DNA of 64,000 nt from Nitrospirales bacterium (GCA_022825885.1 JAJDVY010000017.1:62001-126000); one strand, 5' to 3'. Positions 1 through 7,620 are shown, numbered from the stretch's first letter. Numbers and translations: made by a program. Notes: generated by a model not told the origin, from the sequence alone.

Positions 1-6
1 ACTGCG

Positions 7-369
7 ATGCAAGAACTGGTACACATCGATCTCAGAGGGAATATGGTATCTGGTACCCCACCCCAACCAGACTACCGCAGAATGCCGAAGGGGAAAATAG
101 CGAGGAAGATCGAGCTTGATTCGGTTTGTATCGGATCGGTTTGTAGACTCAATGACGGACTCTATAGAGTGACGCTTCGTAAGAAGAAGACGTTTAAGCA
201 GCTTAAGGCTCTAAAGTTTCAAATCACTCTTGCTGAGTATAAAGGTGATTATGAAAAGATCCTCAGAATGAGATGCGATTCTCAAGAAGAAGCTGGCCAG
301 AATTTTGAAAAGTATTTGCGATCTTTTCCTGATTTTGATTTACAGACTTTGCACTTCAGTTCAGTTTAG
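7..369 (+). CDS. hypothetical protein, possibly cut by left edge
   Basis: I do not recognise this 120-residue protein. It is hydrophilic and basic in the middle (RKKKTFKQLK near residue 58), with no signal peptide, membrane segment or known motif. The frame stays open to the window's first base, so the ATG at 7 may be internal and the true start may lie outside. A poorly conserved 320-bp stretch follows before higBA on the same strand. It could be the end of a larger accessory gene; the HigBA neighbour suggests an accessory region. Existence of the frame is seen; function is unknown. Confidence 0.45.
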   Translation: MQELVHIDLRGNMVSGTPPQPDYRRMPKGKIARKIELDSVCIGSVCRLNDGLYRVTLRKKKTFKQLKALKFQITLAEYKGDYEKILRMRCDSQEEAGQNFEKYLRSFPDFDLQTLHFSSV

Positions 370-691
370 GACGCGCCGAAGAGATTATGCACGATGGTCG
401 CGAGACGCTACGGGCGCTCGCCAAGTGAGCGCCTCAGCTTCGACCCCTTGGATGCGAAGGTGTGAGACCAACGCGCCAAAGGGCGTCCCTATCGCGTTTC
501 CTGACCACTCAAACCATCGGGCGATAAAAGCTGTTGCGCAACCGGCAGTTAGCTCGAGCGGCAGCGTCCGCCGCGCACTTGCGGAGACAGTTCCCGAACC
601 GTATCGCATGGACGCACGGTGTACTCGTTACCGCTCCACAGCGGCGGTGGTGGACGCTTGCGGCGCGTAACGTTTCGCGCTACAGTAAATC
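370..691. other. gap before higBA, no gene recognised
   Basis: I see no convincing gene in these 322 bases, although stop-free stretches exist in two frames. A 7-bp hairpin (GGCGCTC at 413-419 with GAGCGCC at 427-433) lies about 45 bases after the preceding stop. It has no T-run, so it is at best a weak terminator. A poor promoter match (TTGCGG 658-663, 17-base spacer, TACAGT 681-686) sits just before higB, but it would leave almost no leader. Confidence 0.4.
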
Positions 692-964
692 ATGAGGATC
701 AGGCACAAGGGGCTCCGGGCGCTGCACGAGCGAGACGACGCTATGCGGCTGCCCACCGGTCTCGTGCCACGGCTTCGGCGTATCCTGTTCCGACTGCAAG
801 AGGCGACGCATCCGGGAAGCGCCGATGCGCCGGGTTTCCGGCTGCATCCCCTGAAGGGCGACCGCGCAGGTCAGTGGAGCGTCCGCGTCTCCGGCAACTG
901 GCGCGTGGTGTTCCGCTTCGAGGGCGACGAGGCCGTGGACGTGGACCTGATCGACTACCACTGA
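692..964 (+). CDS. higB: HigB-type toxin (RelE superfamily mRNA interferase)
   Basis: This 90-residue protein matches the HigB / plasmid-maintenance killer family: an N-terminal RHKGLRALHE block, then PGFRLHPLKGD near residue 47, WSVRVSGNWRVVFRF near 62 and the closing VDLIDYH. Family members are ribosome-associated mRNA endonucleases that stop translation when not bound by antitoxin. The start at 692 is set by an in-frame stop two codons upstream. An HTH antitoxin gene follows 19 bases later, in the toxin-first order typical of higBA. The key family motifs look intact, so the pair is probably functional (inferred). Confidence 0.9.
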   Translation: MRIRHKGLRALHERDDAMRLPTGLVPRLRRILFRLQEATHPGSADAPGFRLHPLKGDRAGQWSVRVSGNWRVVFRFEGDEAVDVDLIDYH

Positions 965-983
965 CCGCAGAGGAGTGCTGACC

Positions 984-1298
984 ATGAACGACATTGCAAA
1001 CGATCGCGTCGGCCCTATGGCCAACCCGCCGCACCTGGGCGAACTCATCCGCGAGAGCATGGACGATGTTGGCTGGAACGTGACCGAGACGGCTACGCGT
1101 CTCGGCTGCGAGCGCGGAACGCTGTCGCGCCTGCTGAATGGCAAGGCGGGTGTGTCGGCGAACATGGCGTTGGCGTTGGAGGATATCGGCTGGGGCACCG
1201 CCGAGCACTGGATGCGGATGCAGGCGAGCTACGAGCTTGCGCTGGCACGCCGGGACCGAACCGCAGCCGAACGGCGCGCTGGCGCGCTACACGTATGA
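984..1298 (+). CDS. higA: HigA-type HTH antitoxin
   Basis: The protein is about 104 residues with an XRE-type helix-turn-helix (TETATRLGCERGTLSRLLNG, roughly residues 35-54), followed by WGTAEHWMRMQASYELA, which is characteristic of HigA antitoxins. HigA binds and neutralises HigB and represses the operon. I chose ATG 984 because AGGAG at 971-975 sits eight bases upstream; an in-frame GTG at 975 overlaps that ribosome site. It lies directly behind the toxin on the same strand. It ends in a basic tail (RRDRTAAERRAG). Confidence 0.9.
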   Translation: MNDIANDRVGPMANPPHLGELIRESMDDVGWNVTETATRLGCERGTLSRLLNGKAGVSANMALALEDIGWGTAEHWMRMQASYELALARRDRTAAERRAGALHV

Positions 1299-1394
1299 CC
1301 GGGACTCACGCCAGCACTGGCGGGCGAGGCACTGTGCCACCTGCTGTCGTTCTTTCTTGAAAATACTGGGCGAAATAATAGAAATGGTGGATGA

Positions 1395-1558
1395 AGTCAG
1401 GACGCCTATGACGTATCCTACCTTATCGGCCGCTTCGACCAGATGCGCATCGGCAAGGTGAGCGTAGCTCACCGTGGGCGGGAAATGAGCTTGCTGGTGT
1501 CGCTGGCGGTCGGATCAGCGAAGACTCGCTCGCCGAATGGTTCCGCCAGGATCTGTAA
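1395..1558 (+). pseudogene. remnant of an unrecognised gene, frameshifted
   Basis: Two consecutive frames read as ordinary protein. The first, from about 1395, contains DAYDVSYLIGRFDQMRIGKV. It shifts near 1508-1511 into RISEDSLAEWFRQDL followed by TAA at 1556-1558. A stop at 1392 closes the first frame upstream, so only about 54 codons survive. I cannot name the parent family. The rest of the stretch from 1299 to rplT contains nothing else I recognise. The fragment sits between the HigBA pair and the ribosomal protein operon, which fits decay of an accessory gene. Confidence 0.4.
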
Positions 1559-1583
1559 ACTACGTTATGAAAGAATCGTTCCA

Positions 1584-1607
1584 GGTGACGAGGAAACCTT
1601 CGTCACC
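1584..1607 (-). terminator. hairpin downstream of rplT
   Basis: A perfect 8-bp inverted repeat (GGTGACGA 1584-1591, TCGTCACC 1600-1607) with an 8-base loop lies 12 bases past the rplT stop. The following leftward sequence is not T-rich, so if it terminates the thrS operon it is a weak or Rho-assisted site. Confidence 0.4.
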
Positions 1608-1619
1608 CGTCAGACACGT

Positions 1620-1973
1620 TTAGGCCGCGGCCTTTGCCAGGTCCGTCAGGGATTTAAACCCTTCAGGATCGTGAATGGCCATTTCCGACAGCATCTTCCG
1701 GTTCAAGGTGATGTTGGCTTTGGTCAACTCATGGATAAACCGGCTGTAGGATAACCCGTGCGCTTTGACCGCAGCCGAGATCCTGGCAATCCAGAGTCTC
1801 CGGAAATCTCTTTTCCGATGTCGCCGGCCGATGTACGCGTAGACTTGGCCCTTATCGACTGATTCCGTCGCCGCCCGAAACAGTTTGCTTCTGCCCCCAT
1901 ATTGCCCCTTGGCTAATTTCAGCCGTTTTTTTCTTCGGCGACGGGTTTGAGGGCCTCCTTTGACACGTGGCAT
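1620..1973 (-). CDS. rplT: 50S ribosomal protein L20
   Basis: This 117-residue basic protein begins MPRVKGG with an Arg/Lys-rich N-terminal extension and carries the L20 core WIARISAAVKAHGLSYSRFI near residues 61-80. L20 binds 23S rRNA early in 50S assembly and in many bacteria also autoregulates the infC-rpmI-rplT operon. Length is normal. A strong AAGGAG lies eight bases before the start. It is the last gene of thrS-infC-rpmI-rplT. The 146-base spacer behind rpmI contains a small hairpin (AACACCA with TGGTGTT) that might form part of an L20 regulatory site; that is inference. Confidence 0.97.
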   Translation of the reverse strand: MPRVKGGPQTRRRRKKRLKLAKGQYGGRSKLFRAATESVDKGQVYAYIGRRHRKRDFRRLWIARISAAVKAHGLSYSRFIHELTKANITLNRKMLSEMAIHDPEGFKSLTDLAKAAA

Positions 1974-2119
1974 GACTTAGAACTCCTTCGTTATCGTTAT
2001 ATTGAATCTGTCTGCTTCTCTCAGGTCCGGCTTCGCGATTGCGTTGCGCCACCCCGTCCAAGAGGATTGCCGTTTCGTCCGACCAAACACCAACTTGTGG
2101 TGTTCGCCCGCTCAACAAA

Positions 2120-2323
2120 TCAGGAATACGGTAAGAGTCGGGCCAGCGAGGCCTGATCCGGTTTTGCGACCACCACCGTATCGCCCAGACGGCTCTTCCG
2201 TTTGGCGTTTTTCGTAGTCAGGATATGTCGCAGTCCCGCCTTTCGCCTCAGGAATTTCCCGCTTCCCGTACGCTTAAATCGTTTGGCTGCTCCCGAATGA
2301 CTCTTTAACTTCATGCGTGCCAT
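2120..2323 (-). CDS. rpmI: 50S ribosomal protein L35
   Basis: This is a 67-residue, very basic protein with the L35 signature [20 protein letters not shown] at residues 4-23, followed by [14 protein letters not shown]. It is a structural protein of the large subunit. Length is typical (about 65). It sits 12 bases behind infC and 146 bases before rplT on the same strand, the standard operon order. No anomalies are seen. Confidence 0.97.
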   Translation of the reverse strand: MARMKLKSHSGAAKRFKRTGSGKFLRRKAGLRHILTTKNAKRKSRLGDTVVVAKPDQASLARLLPYS

Positions 2324-2335
2324 GTGTTCGTCCCC

Positions 2336-2857
2336 TTAATTCTTGGGTGCCACAATCATGTACAAGTTGCGGCCTTCCATCCTGGGCTCCATTTCAATCG
2401 TGCCCGCGTCCTTGAGCTCTTCCCGCACTTTCCCCATGGCCTTCCGGCCCAACTCCTGGTTCGCCATTTCCCGGCCTCGAAACATGACCGTCACTTTGGT
2501 TTTGATCCCCTCTTCCAAGAACTCCACTATCCGGCGAACTTTGGTTTCGAGGTCATGATTGTCCGTTCGCGGACGTAGCTTGATTTCCTTGACCTGCGTC
2601 GATTTCTGATGCTGGCGTGTTTTATGTTCTTTCTTACTTTGTTCGTACTTGAATTTTCCATAATCCATGATCCGGCACACCGGCGGCGTGCTGGTGGGCG
2701 CGACTTCCACCAGATCAAACCCGCCCTCATGGGCCCGTTTGAGGGCCTCGGACGTTTTGAGGATCCCCAGTTGCTCACCTTCCGATCCAATCACCCGGAC
2801 TTCGGGGACCCGGATCAGGTGGTTCACGCGATGTTTGGCAGTGACCGTTCTACCCAT
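2336..2857 (-). CDS. infC: translation initiation factor IF-3
   Basis: The 173-residue protein has both IF-3 domains: the N-terminal part with VIGSEGEQLGILKTSEAL (about 22-39) and VCRIMDYGKFKYEQ (about 60-73), then a C-terminal domain with VKEIKLRPRTDNHDLETK (about 89-106). IF-3 keeps the 30S subunit free and checks start-codon pairing. The start is ATG here, not the rare AUU used by many enterobacteria. The thrS stop and infC start overlap by one base (TGATG), so translation of the two is probably coupled. Confidence 0.97.
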   Translation of the reverse strand: MGRTVTAKHRVNHLIRVPEVRVIGSEGEQLGILKTSEALKRAHEGGFDLVEVAPTSTPPVCRIMDYGKFKYEQSKKEHKTRQHQKSTQVKEIKLRPRTDNHDLETKVRRIVEFLEEGIKTKVTVMFRGREMANQELGRKAMGKVREELKDAGTIEMEPRMEGRNLYMIVAPKN

Positions 2858-4836
2858 CAGTGGACAGATGAACCGGTCAATGGTTCTGTTGGCATATCTT
2901 GTCGAATCAGATCTATCACCTCGCTGATTGGCAGTGTCCCCACGTTGGTCCCACTGCGTTTTCGCACGGAGACCGATTCGGCCTCCCGTTCCCGATCCCC
3001 CACGACAAGCATGTAGGGAATCTTGGCTTTTTCAGCTTCACGGATTTTGAGCCCAACCTTTTCTTTTCGCAAGTCCATCGAGGCGCGCAACCCGGTGCCC
3101 GCCAAGCGATCTTTGACGAGCGACGCATACTCCGCCTGTTTGTCCGTAATGGGCAGCACGATCGCCTGGACTGGGGCCAGCCACGTGGGAAACGCCCCGG
3201 CATAGTGTTCAATCAGAATGCCGAAGAACCGTTCGAGGGATCCCATCAGCGCCCGATGAATCATGATCGGTTGGTGCGCCGCGCCATCCTCCCCGATGTA
3301 GGATAACCCGAACCGTTCGGGATTATTGAAGTCGATTTGCACGGTCGAACATTGCCAGGCCCGTCCCAAGACGTCATGAATTTTCAGATCGATCTTCGGC
3401 CCGTAAAACACGCCTTCGCCGGGATCGATCTCATAGGGAAACCCGCTGTTTTTCAGCGCGGCTTCGAGGGCCTCCGTGGCCTGGTCCCACTTTTCCACGG
3501 CGCCGACGGCTTTTTCCGGCCGGGTGGACAGATACAACGCAAACTCCGTAAAGCCGAAGCGCCGGAGGACGAACATCGTGAAATCCAGAACTTTTCTGAC
3601 TTCGGATTCGATCTGGTCAGGCCGGCAGAAGATGTGCGCGTCATCCTGCGTGAATCCCCGCACGCGCATGAGGCCGTGCAACACCCCTGATCGCTCGTAG
3701 CGATAGACCGTTCCCAATTCTCCATAACGAATGGGAAGCTCCCGGTAGCTGCGCAAGTGCGACTTGTACACCATGATGTGGAATGGGCAATTCATGGGCT
3801 TTAATTGGTACTCCCCCGCCTCCACGGTCATGGGCGTGAACATGTTCTCCTTGTAATAGTCCACGTGCCCGCTGGTCTTCCACAGATCCAACCGCGCCAC
3901 GTGCGGGGAATAGATCAACTCGTAGCCGTTCTGCACGTGGCTCTCCCGCCAGAAATTTTCGATCAACAACCGAACCAGCGCTCCCTTGGGATGCCACAGG
4001 ATCAAGCCCGGCCCCGTGTCCTCGGGGCTGCTGAAGAGATCCAATTCCTTGCCGAGTTTCCGATGATCGCGGCGTTTGATTTCTTCGAGTTTCTCCAGAT
4101 GGGCATCCAGCTCCGCCTGGGTGGGAAACGAGGTCCCATAAATGCGCTGGAGCATGGGATTGCGTTCATCTCCCCGCCAATACGCGCCGGCGGCGCTCAA
4201 CAACTTGAACGCTTTCACCTGACCGGTTGCACCCACGTGCGGGCCCCGGCACAAATCAATGAAGTTGCCCTGCTGGTAAAGGGAGACGACGTCATCCTCG
4301 ATCTGCTCAATAATTTCGACCTTGAAGGCTTCTTCCTTTTCCCGAAACAGGTTGATCGCGTCTTCTTTCGACATTTCCAGACGGCGCACGGCATAATTTT
4401 CCTGAATAATCTCGTGTGCCCGGGCCTCGATTTTTTCGAGATCCTCCGGCGTGAACGGCCGCTCAAAGGAAAAGTCGTAATAAAAGCCCTCGTGAATGGC
4501 CGGACCGATCGTCAGGTTGGCCGACGGGAACACGTCTTTCACGGCCTGCGCCATGATGTGGGTACTGCTGTGGCGATAAATTTCCTTGCCGTCCTCCGAC
4601 GCAAAGGTCACGGGTTCCAGCGTGGCGTTCCTGTTCAGGGGCGCACTCAAGTCACCGGGTTGACCATCGATCCTCACAGCGAACACCTCCGGCGGAAGCG
4701 GCCCCGTCAACTCCGTCAATGCCTCGCGCGCCGTGATCCCCGGCCGAAAGGTTTTCGTACCGGTCCCCGGCAAGGCTATCTCGATCTGTTCGCTTTGGAC
4801 TTTTTCGGTTTCAATCGAAACTGACACGCGTCTCAT
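2857..4836 (-). CDS. thrS: threonyl-tRNA synthetase
   Basis: This 659-residue class II synthetase has the full domain order: TGS domain (about 10-75), editing domain with HSSTH (89-93) and CRGPH (196-200), catalytic core and C-terminal anticodon-binding domain. C350 (in KPMNC) and H401 match two zinc ligands that recognise threonine, and RYERSGVLHG (379-388) is class motif 2. It charges tRNA-Thr and removes mischarged serine. Length is close to the E. coli enzyme (642). It heads the infC-rpmI-rplT operon. tRNA-Val lies 46 bases upstream on the same strand and may share its transcript. Confidence 0.98.
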   Translation of the reverse strand: MRRVSVSIETEKVQSEQIEIALPGTGTKTFRPGITAREALTELTGPLPPEVFAVRIDGQPGDLSAPLNRNATLEPVTFASEDGKEIYRHSSTHIMAQAVKDVFPSANLTIGPAIHEGFYYDFSFERPFTPEDLEKIEARAHEIIQENYAVRRLEMSKEDAINLFREKEEAFKVEIIEQIEDDVVSLYQQGNFIDLCRGPHVGATGQVKAFKLLSAAGAYWRGDERNPMLQRIYGTSFPTQAELDAHLEKLEEIKRRDHRKLGKELDLFSSPEDTGPGLILWHPKGALVRLLIENFWRESHVQNGYELIYSPHVARLDLWKTSGHVDYYKENMFTPMTVEAGEYQLKPMNCPFHIMVYKSHLRSYRELPIRYGELGTVYRYERSGVLHGLMRVRGFTQDDAHIFCRPDQIESEVRKVLDFTMFVLRRFGFTEFALYLSTRPEKAVGAVEKWDQATEALEAALKNSGFPYEIDPGEGVFYGPKIDLKIHDVLGRAWQCSTVQIDFNNPERFGLSYIGEDGAAHQPIMIHRALMGSLERFFGILIEHYAGAFPTWLAPVQAIVLPITDKQAEYASLVKDRLAGTGLRASMDLRKEKVGLKIREAEKAKIPYMLVVGDREREAESVSVRKRSGTNVGTLPISEVIDLIRQDMPTEPLTGSSVH

Positions 4837-4882
4837 ACTCCCATCATCCCCAACAACCGGCGCTCTCCCAAAGGAAGAGGGG

Positions 4883-4957
4883 TGGTAGGCGCGGGCGGTA
4901 TTGAACCGCCGACCTCTACCGTGTCAAGGTAGCGCTCTCCCCCTGAGCTACGCGCCT
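4883..4957 (-). tRNA. tRNA-Val (anticodon GAC)
   Basis: A cloverleaf is visible on the minus strand. The acceptor stem is AGGCGCG (4957 inward) with CGCGCCT. The anticodon stem is CTACC/GGTAG around loop TTGACAC, giving anticodon GAC (Val). The T arm is GGCGG TTCAATA CCGCC, and CCA is encoded at the 3' end. Length is 75 bases with CCA. It lies immediately upstream of thrS in the same direction. Confidence 0.96.
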
Positions 4958-4971
4958 ATCAAAAACAAAAT

Positions 4972-5001
4972 ATGCTAGAGGAGCCTCTCGTCTTCTGTCA
5001 A
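4972..5001 (-). promoter_or_regulatory. sigma70-type promoter for tRNA-Val (and perhaps thrS)
   Basis: On the minus strand a perfect TTGACA (5001-4996), an 18-base spacer and TAGCAT (4977-4972) predict a start near 4965, eight bases before the tRNA 5' end. The spacing fits a tRNA promoter well. It ends only nine bases from the left direct repeat of the inserted segment (5010-5021), so the insertion left it intact. Confidence 0.65.
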
Positions 5002-5009
5002 GAAATCCA

Positions 5010-5034
5010 GGATTCCGGTAGTGTCCTAATTTGA
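5010..5034. repeat. left boundary repeats of the 5.0-7.85 kb segment
   Basis: GGATTCCGGTAG (5010-5021) is repeated exactly in direct orientation at 7830-7841. Next to it, GTCCTAATTTGA (5023-5034) occurs exactly as its reverse complement at 7811-7822. Direct repeats outside and inverted repeats inside is the layout of a mobile element with terminal inverted repeats and a target duplication, though 12 bp would be a long duplication. The 144 bases between 5034 and the dinD stop hold nothing I recognise. Confidence 0.6.
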
Positions 5035-5178
5035 AATCGAGTGGGCGGGTCTTGCGATTCGGCGCAATGTGTACGGGAATTATATACTTAACGGCGTCAC
5101 CGGCCTCGTCTCATATCCCATATTTCTACTACACCTAGATTGAATCGAAAAAGGGTAGTAGACAGGGAATGTGGAGGG

Positions 5179-6024
5179 TTAGACCGTGTCCAAAGCCTCT
5201 GGATTTCGTAAACTTTTCTTTTCATCTGACTGCAACTGCCTTTCCACCTTTTTCACATCGTCGGTGGGCGGCAATCGCTCTGGCTCTATACCCCTCTCAA
5301 GTAAAGTCTTTCTCACACTTTCGTTGTTGGTCATGTGCTCCTGAGAGATTGTCTGTTCCGTTTGGAGTTGATTGGCTTTGGTATTGAAAATCGTGATTTC
5401 AGTGGCGAAATCCTTGGCTTTCAACACGATGGTCGGTGCAAAATCTGCCAATGCCCTGTGTTTGGGCACATTCCATCTCTGCTTCATTTGTTCAGTGGTA
5501 TAGCCAAACAAGGCTTTATCGCCTTTGGACCGAATAATCCCAAAGTTTTTCTCGCTCCCTGTGTAGTCATAAATCACACCTGACAACTCTTTTTCCGTAT
5601 TCGTCAGTTTCCTCCTGGCGGAAATCCGTTCTGTTTCACGGATACGTTTTTCGATAAGTTCCAATTTACGTGTTTGTACGGCGAAGTAGGTTTGGGCAAA
5701 GGCGACTGGCCCCTTGCGGGGGTCGCCGTTTTGGGCGATCAGGTAGCAGGCATATCGAGTGAGCATCATGTCAGGCACCTCCCGCTGGCTCCCGGAACCG
5801 AGAGAGACCATTTTGCTGGCGTCGGCAAAATGGTCGAGAACAGGATGCCCAGCCATCTCACAGGCAGTTTTTGCCTTATCTATCACGGCTTTGAAGTTAT
5901 TCCATTTCCCATATCCAAGAAGGCTCTGAAGGTCACGGGCTAGCCAGAACTGAATCCCATTGTCGGTTTGTCTGGCATGGGATTCAAAATCATTGGTGAG
6001 TGCTTGGATAATTTCAGTTTCCAC
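5179..6024 (-). CDS. dinD: DNA damage-inducible protein D family
   Basis: This 281-residue protein matches the DinD family (E. coli DinD is 274 residues). Features are FWLARDLQSLLGYGKWNNF (about 27-45), MLTRYACYLIAQNGDPRK (about 87-104), the ISARRKLTNTEKELSGVIY segment and the C-terminal LERGIEPERLPP. In E. coli DinD is SOS-induced and inhibits RecA-DNA interactions; here the family is often found on mobile segments. The start is GTG 6024 with GGAG about ten bases upstream. I see no clear LexA box directly upstream. It is the last gene of a three-gene leftward group and overlaps the end of a broken gene by 11 bases. Confidence 0.9.
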   Translation of the reverse strand: METEIIQALTNDFESHARQTDNGIQFWLARDLQSLLGYGKWNNFKAVIDKAKTACEMAGHPVLDHFADASKMVSLGSGSQREVPDMMLTRYACYLIAQNGDPRKGPVAFAQTYFAVQTRKLELIEKRIRETERISARRKLTNTEKELSGVIYDYTGSEKNFGIIRSKGDKALFGYTTEQMKQRWNVPKHRALADFAPTIVLKAKDFATEITIFNTKANQLQTEQTISQEHMTNNESVRKTLLERGIEPERLPPTDDVKKVERQLQSDEKKSLRNPEALDTV

Positions 6025-6357
6025 GGTTCATGCTCCAAATATGAGAGATTAGTGCTGACCCGCCGAGCTTACAATCGCTCACAATCGAAGCCCGAACCAC
6101 ATCAATCGGCGATGTGACTGGCAGTGCATACAAAACTGCATAGAATTTCCGTTTTTTGATCCTTCTACTGTGGCGAAGCCCACACAATAACAGACAGAAG
6201 CCGTGGGGTGCCCCGTGAGGTCGAAGACATGGACCTCGCCTTCCTATACCGTTTTGCCTTCATATCGCTCGATGACCGGGACCACTTCTCGGAACGTGGC
6301 TCGACTCTGATGGAGGTGCTCGACAGCCTCCCGGAGGGCATCGAGGGAGGCCGTCAT
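6014..6357 (-). pseudogene. broken small gene between the winged-helix gene and dinD
   Basis: Starting at ATG 6357, which overlaps the upstream stop as ATGA, the frame encodes 37 residues (MTASLDALREAVEHLHQSR at the start) and hits TAG at 6244-6246. The same frame then continues with GEVHVFDLTGHPTASVCYCV. At an A6 run (T6 on the plus strand, 6152-6157) the sensible reading shifts by one base to KKRKFYAVLYALPVTSPIDV and ends at TGA 6016-6014. I recall a small uncharacterised family reading KTVWEGxVHVFDLTGHPTA followed by FYAVLHxPPVTSP, so the TAG probably replaces a Trp codon. Two independent lesions make this a pseudogene of about 114 codons. The parent family's function is unknown to me. Confidence 0.65.
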
Positions 6358-7319
6358 GCCTGCAATTCAGAGGTTGACTCTGGATGGGCCTTCGAAGTCA
6401 CCAAGGGTTTATATCGCTCAATGAGATCCTGTAAATTCTGATACATGTCTTCCGTGATGGGGTCTGGAAGAATCAGTACCGCCACGGCTCCACCGCCAAG
6501 CGGAATAGGATATTGTTGTTGCATAGTCGTCCCTCCTATAGGAGTGGGATTCATAGGGAATGCCGATGAAGGGACAGGCGACGGTGGGGTTGCAGTTGAA
6601 GAGGGCGGCGCACATTTTCTGAGTTGTTTGACTGGAACGCCTGTCGTCGTGACGACTGGATCAAACAACGCAAATGGTTCACCTTGTGGGGAAACCCCCA
6701 ACTTCTTGATCTGGGCCGCAGCATGAAATTGGTCCTGGTCGTTAATTGTGGCCTGCACATAATCACCCACCTGTAAGGTTTCCGTTTCAGACAAGCTACC
6801 TTCATCTTGCCCTGACAGATTATCATTCGCTCCCGCATGAATCAAGCCCGATTCGCTTTGGCCGGTCATACGAGCAAACTCCATGGTGGCTCGCCAGACG
6901 CGGAGACAATTTGTGGCTCCATCACCCGTAAATTTTTTCACGACAATCAGCGTATGCCGAATAGAATCATCCGAGGCCGACCGTTTCTCACGATACAATT
7001 CATCAAAAATCGGTGGGGCCAAGGCCGCCTTGTGGACAGCTTCTTGATGTTCAGGGTTAGTACTGTCCATAGTCAAAATGGTTAAGGCTCTGCCTGAGAG
7101 GCACACCTCTCCTTTTCCCTTTTGCTCAAGGAGACCATATTGTTTCATGGCCGCAAGCCGAACCCTGGCGGGGCCGCTGAAACTCTTGTATCCGAGGTGC
7201 GTCGAAGCAACACTCTCAGCAAAAGTCGTCTGTCCTTCCTTCTTAAACAACTTCTGGACATCTTGGATCGCGTCACCTAAATGGTGCCCCGGATAATTGG
7301 GGCTTCGCTGCTTACTCAT
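6354..7319 (-). CDS. winged-helix-like protein with Pro-rich linker, unknown function
   Basis: This is a 321-residue protein I cannot name. The N-terminal 75 residues look like a winged helix (DAIQDVQKLFKKEG, then LGYKSFSGPARVRLAAMKQY at 43-62, then LLEQKGKGEVCLSGRAL). A Pro/Ser/Thr-rich linker runs from about 237 to 265. The C-terminus has an IPLGGGAVAVLILPDPITED segment, reminiscent of a short beta-plus-helix tail in some mobile-element regulators. It is first in a leftward group with the broken gene and dinD, behind a strong promoter at 7377-7405. Role is inferred only: possibly a regulator carried by the segment. Confidence 0.6.
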   Translation of the reverse strand: MSKQRSPNYPGHHLGDAIQDVQKLFKKEGQTTFAESVASTHLGYKSFSGPARVRLAAMKQYGLLEQKGKGEVCLSGRALTILTMDSTNPEHQEAVHKAALAPPIFDELYREKRSASDDSIRHTLIVVKKFTGDGATNCLRVWRATMEFARMTGQSESGLIHAGANDNLSGQDEGSLSETETLQVGDYVQATINDQDQFHAAAQIKKLGVSPQGEPFALFDPVVTTTGVPVKQLRKCAPPSSTATPPSPVPSSAFPMNPTPIGGTTMQQQYPIPLGGGAVAVLILPDPITEDMYQNLQDLIERYKPLVTSKAHPESTSELQA

Positions 7320-7376
7320 ACGCTCCTCCTTTATGAGTAGAATAGGCTGAAAAGGCTAATGTCTGGGCATTTACTC

Positions 7377-7405
7377 AATATAGACTCAATTCAGATCTCT
7401 GTCAA
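7377..7405 (-). promoter_or_regulatory. strong promoter for the winged-helix/dinD group
   Basis: On the minus strand TTGACA (7405-7400), a 17-base spacer and TATATT (7382-7377) form a near-consensus sigma70 promoter. It sits about 50 bases before the 7319 start. The octamer AATAGGCT occurs at 7341-7348, between promoter and gene, and again at 7429-7436 inside the divergent promoter. That suggests one regulator for both directions (inference). Confidence 0.75.
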
Positions 7406-7419
7406 CGCTAATATTTAAC

Positions 7420-7448
7420 TTGACAAATAATAGGCTAGTATGTAGATT
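7420..7448 (+). promoter_or_regulatory. divergent promoter toward the tmRNA-like region
   Basis: TTGACA (7420-7425), a 17-base spacer and TAGATT (7443-7448, four of six consensus bases) point rightward. The predicted transcript would start near 7455 and run into the strong hairpin at 7479-7504 and the tRNA-like 3' structure. No protein-coding frame with a start follows closely, so the product, if any, would be RNA. Confidence 0.5.
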
Positions 7449-7472
7449 GAGGCTATGCTGAAGATTATGCAC

Positions 7473-7504
7473 AAAAAAGCCCCCAGGACGGCTATCCTGG
7501 GGGC
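7473..7504 (-). terminator. strong hairpin with T6 on the minus strand
   Basis: GCCCCCAGGA (7479-7488) pairs perfectly with TCCTGGGGGC (7495-7504) around a 6-base loop. Read leftward it is followed by six T residues (7478-7473), a classical intrinsic terminator. It would stop leftward transcription from the restriction operon before it enters the dinD segment. Confidence 0.75.
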
Positions 7505-7514
7505 TTCGACAAGC

Positions 7515-7586
7515 GGGGCGCGGGGTGGACCCCTCTCCGGGACTTTACACTCTAGGGACGGGGTTCAATTCCCCGGCGCTCCACCA
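7515..7586 (+). ncRNA. tmRNA 3'-end-like / tRNA-like remnant
   Basis: GGGGCGC (7515-7521) pairs, with one G-U, with GCGCTCC (7576-7582), followed by ACCA. A perfect T arm, CGGGG TTCAATT CCCCG, spans 7559-7575. The middle is only 37 bases, with no good anticodon arm, unlike a tRNA. The block ending TCTAGGGACGGGG before the T loop resembles the 3' end of tmRNA. tmRNA 3' ends are common integration sites, so this may be an attachment-site copy. I cannot show that it is functional, and no tmRNA body is present. Confidence 0.45.
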
Positions 7587-7620
7587 TTTAACGCTCGTAG
7601 TATATCATAAAAGGTGGACC

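Noticed and set aside
1287-1472. 61-codon minus-strand frame after higA
   Set aside because: It is the complement of the frame that reads DAYDVSYLIGRFDQM, which looks more protein-like.
3805-4824. 339-codon plus-strand frame
   Set aside because: Antisense of thrS, whose domains are complete on the other strand.
7515-7586. Functional ordinary tRNA
   Set aside because: The middle is too short and lacks an anticodon arm.
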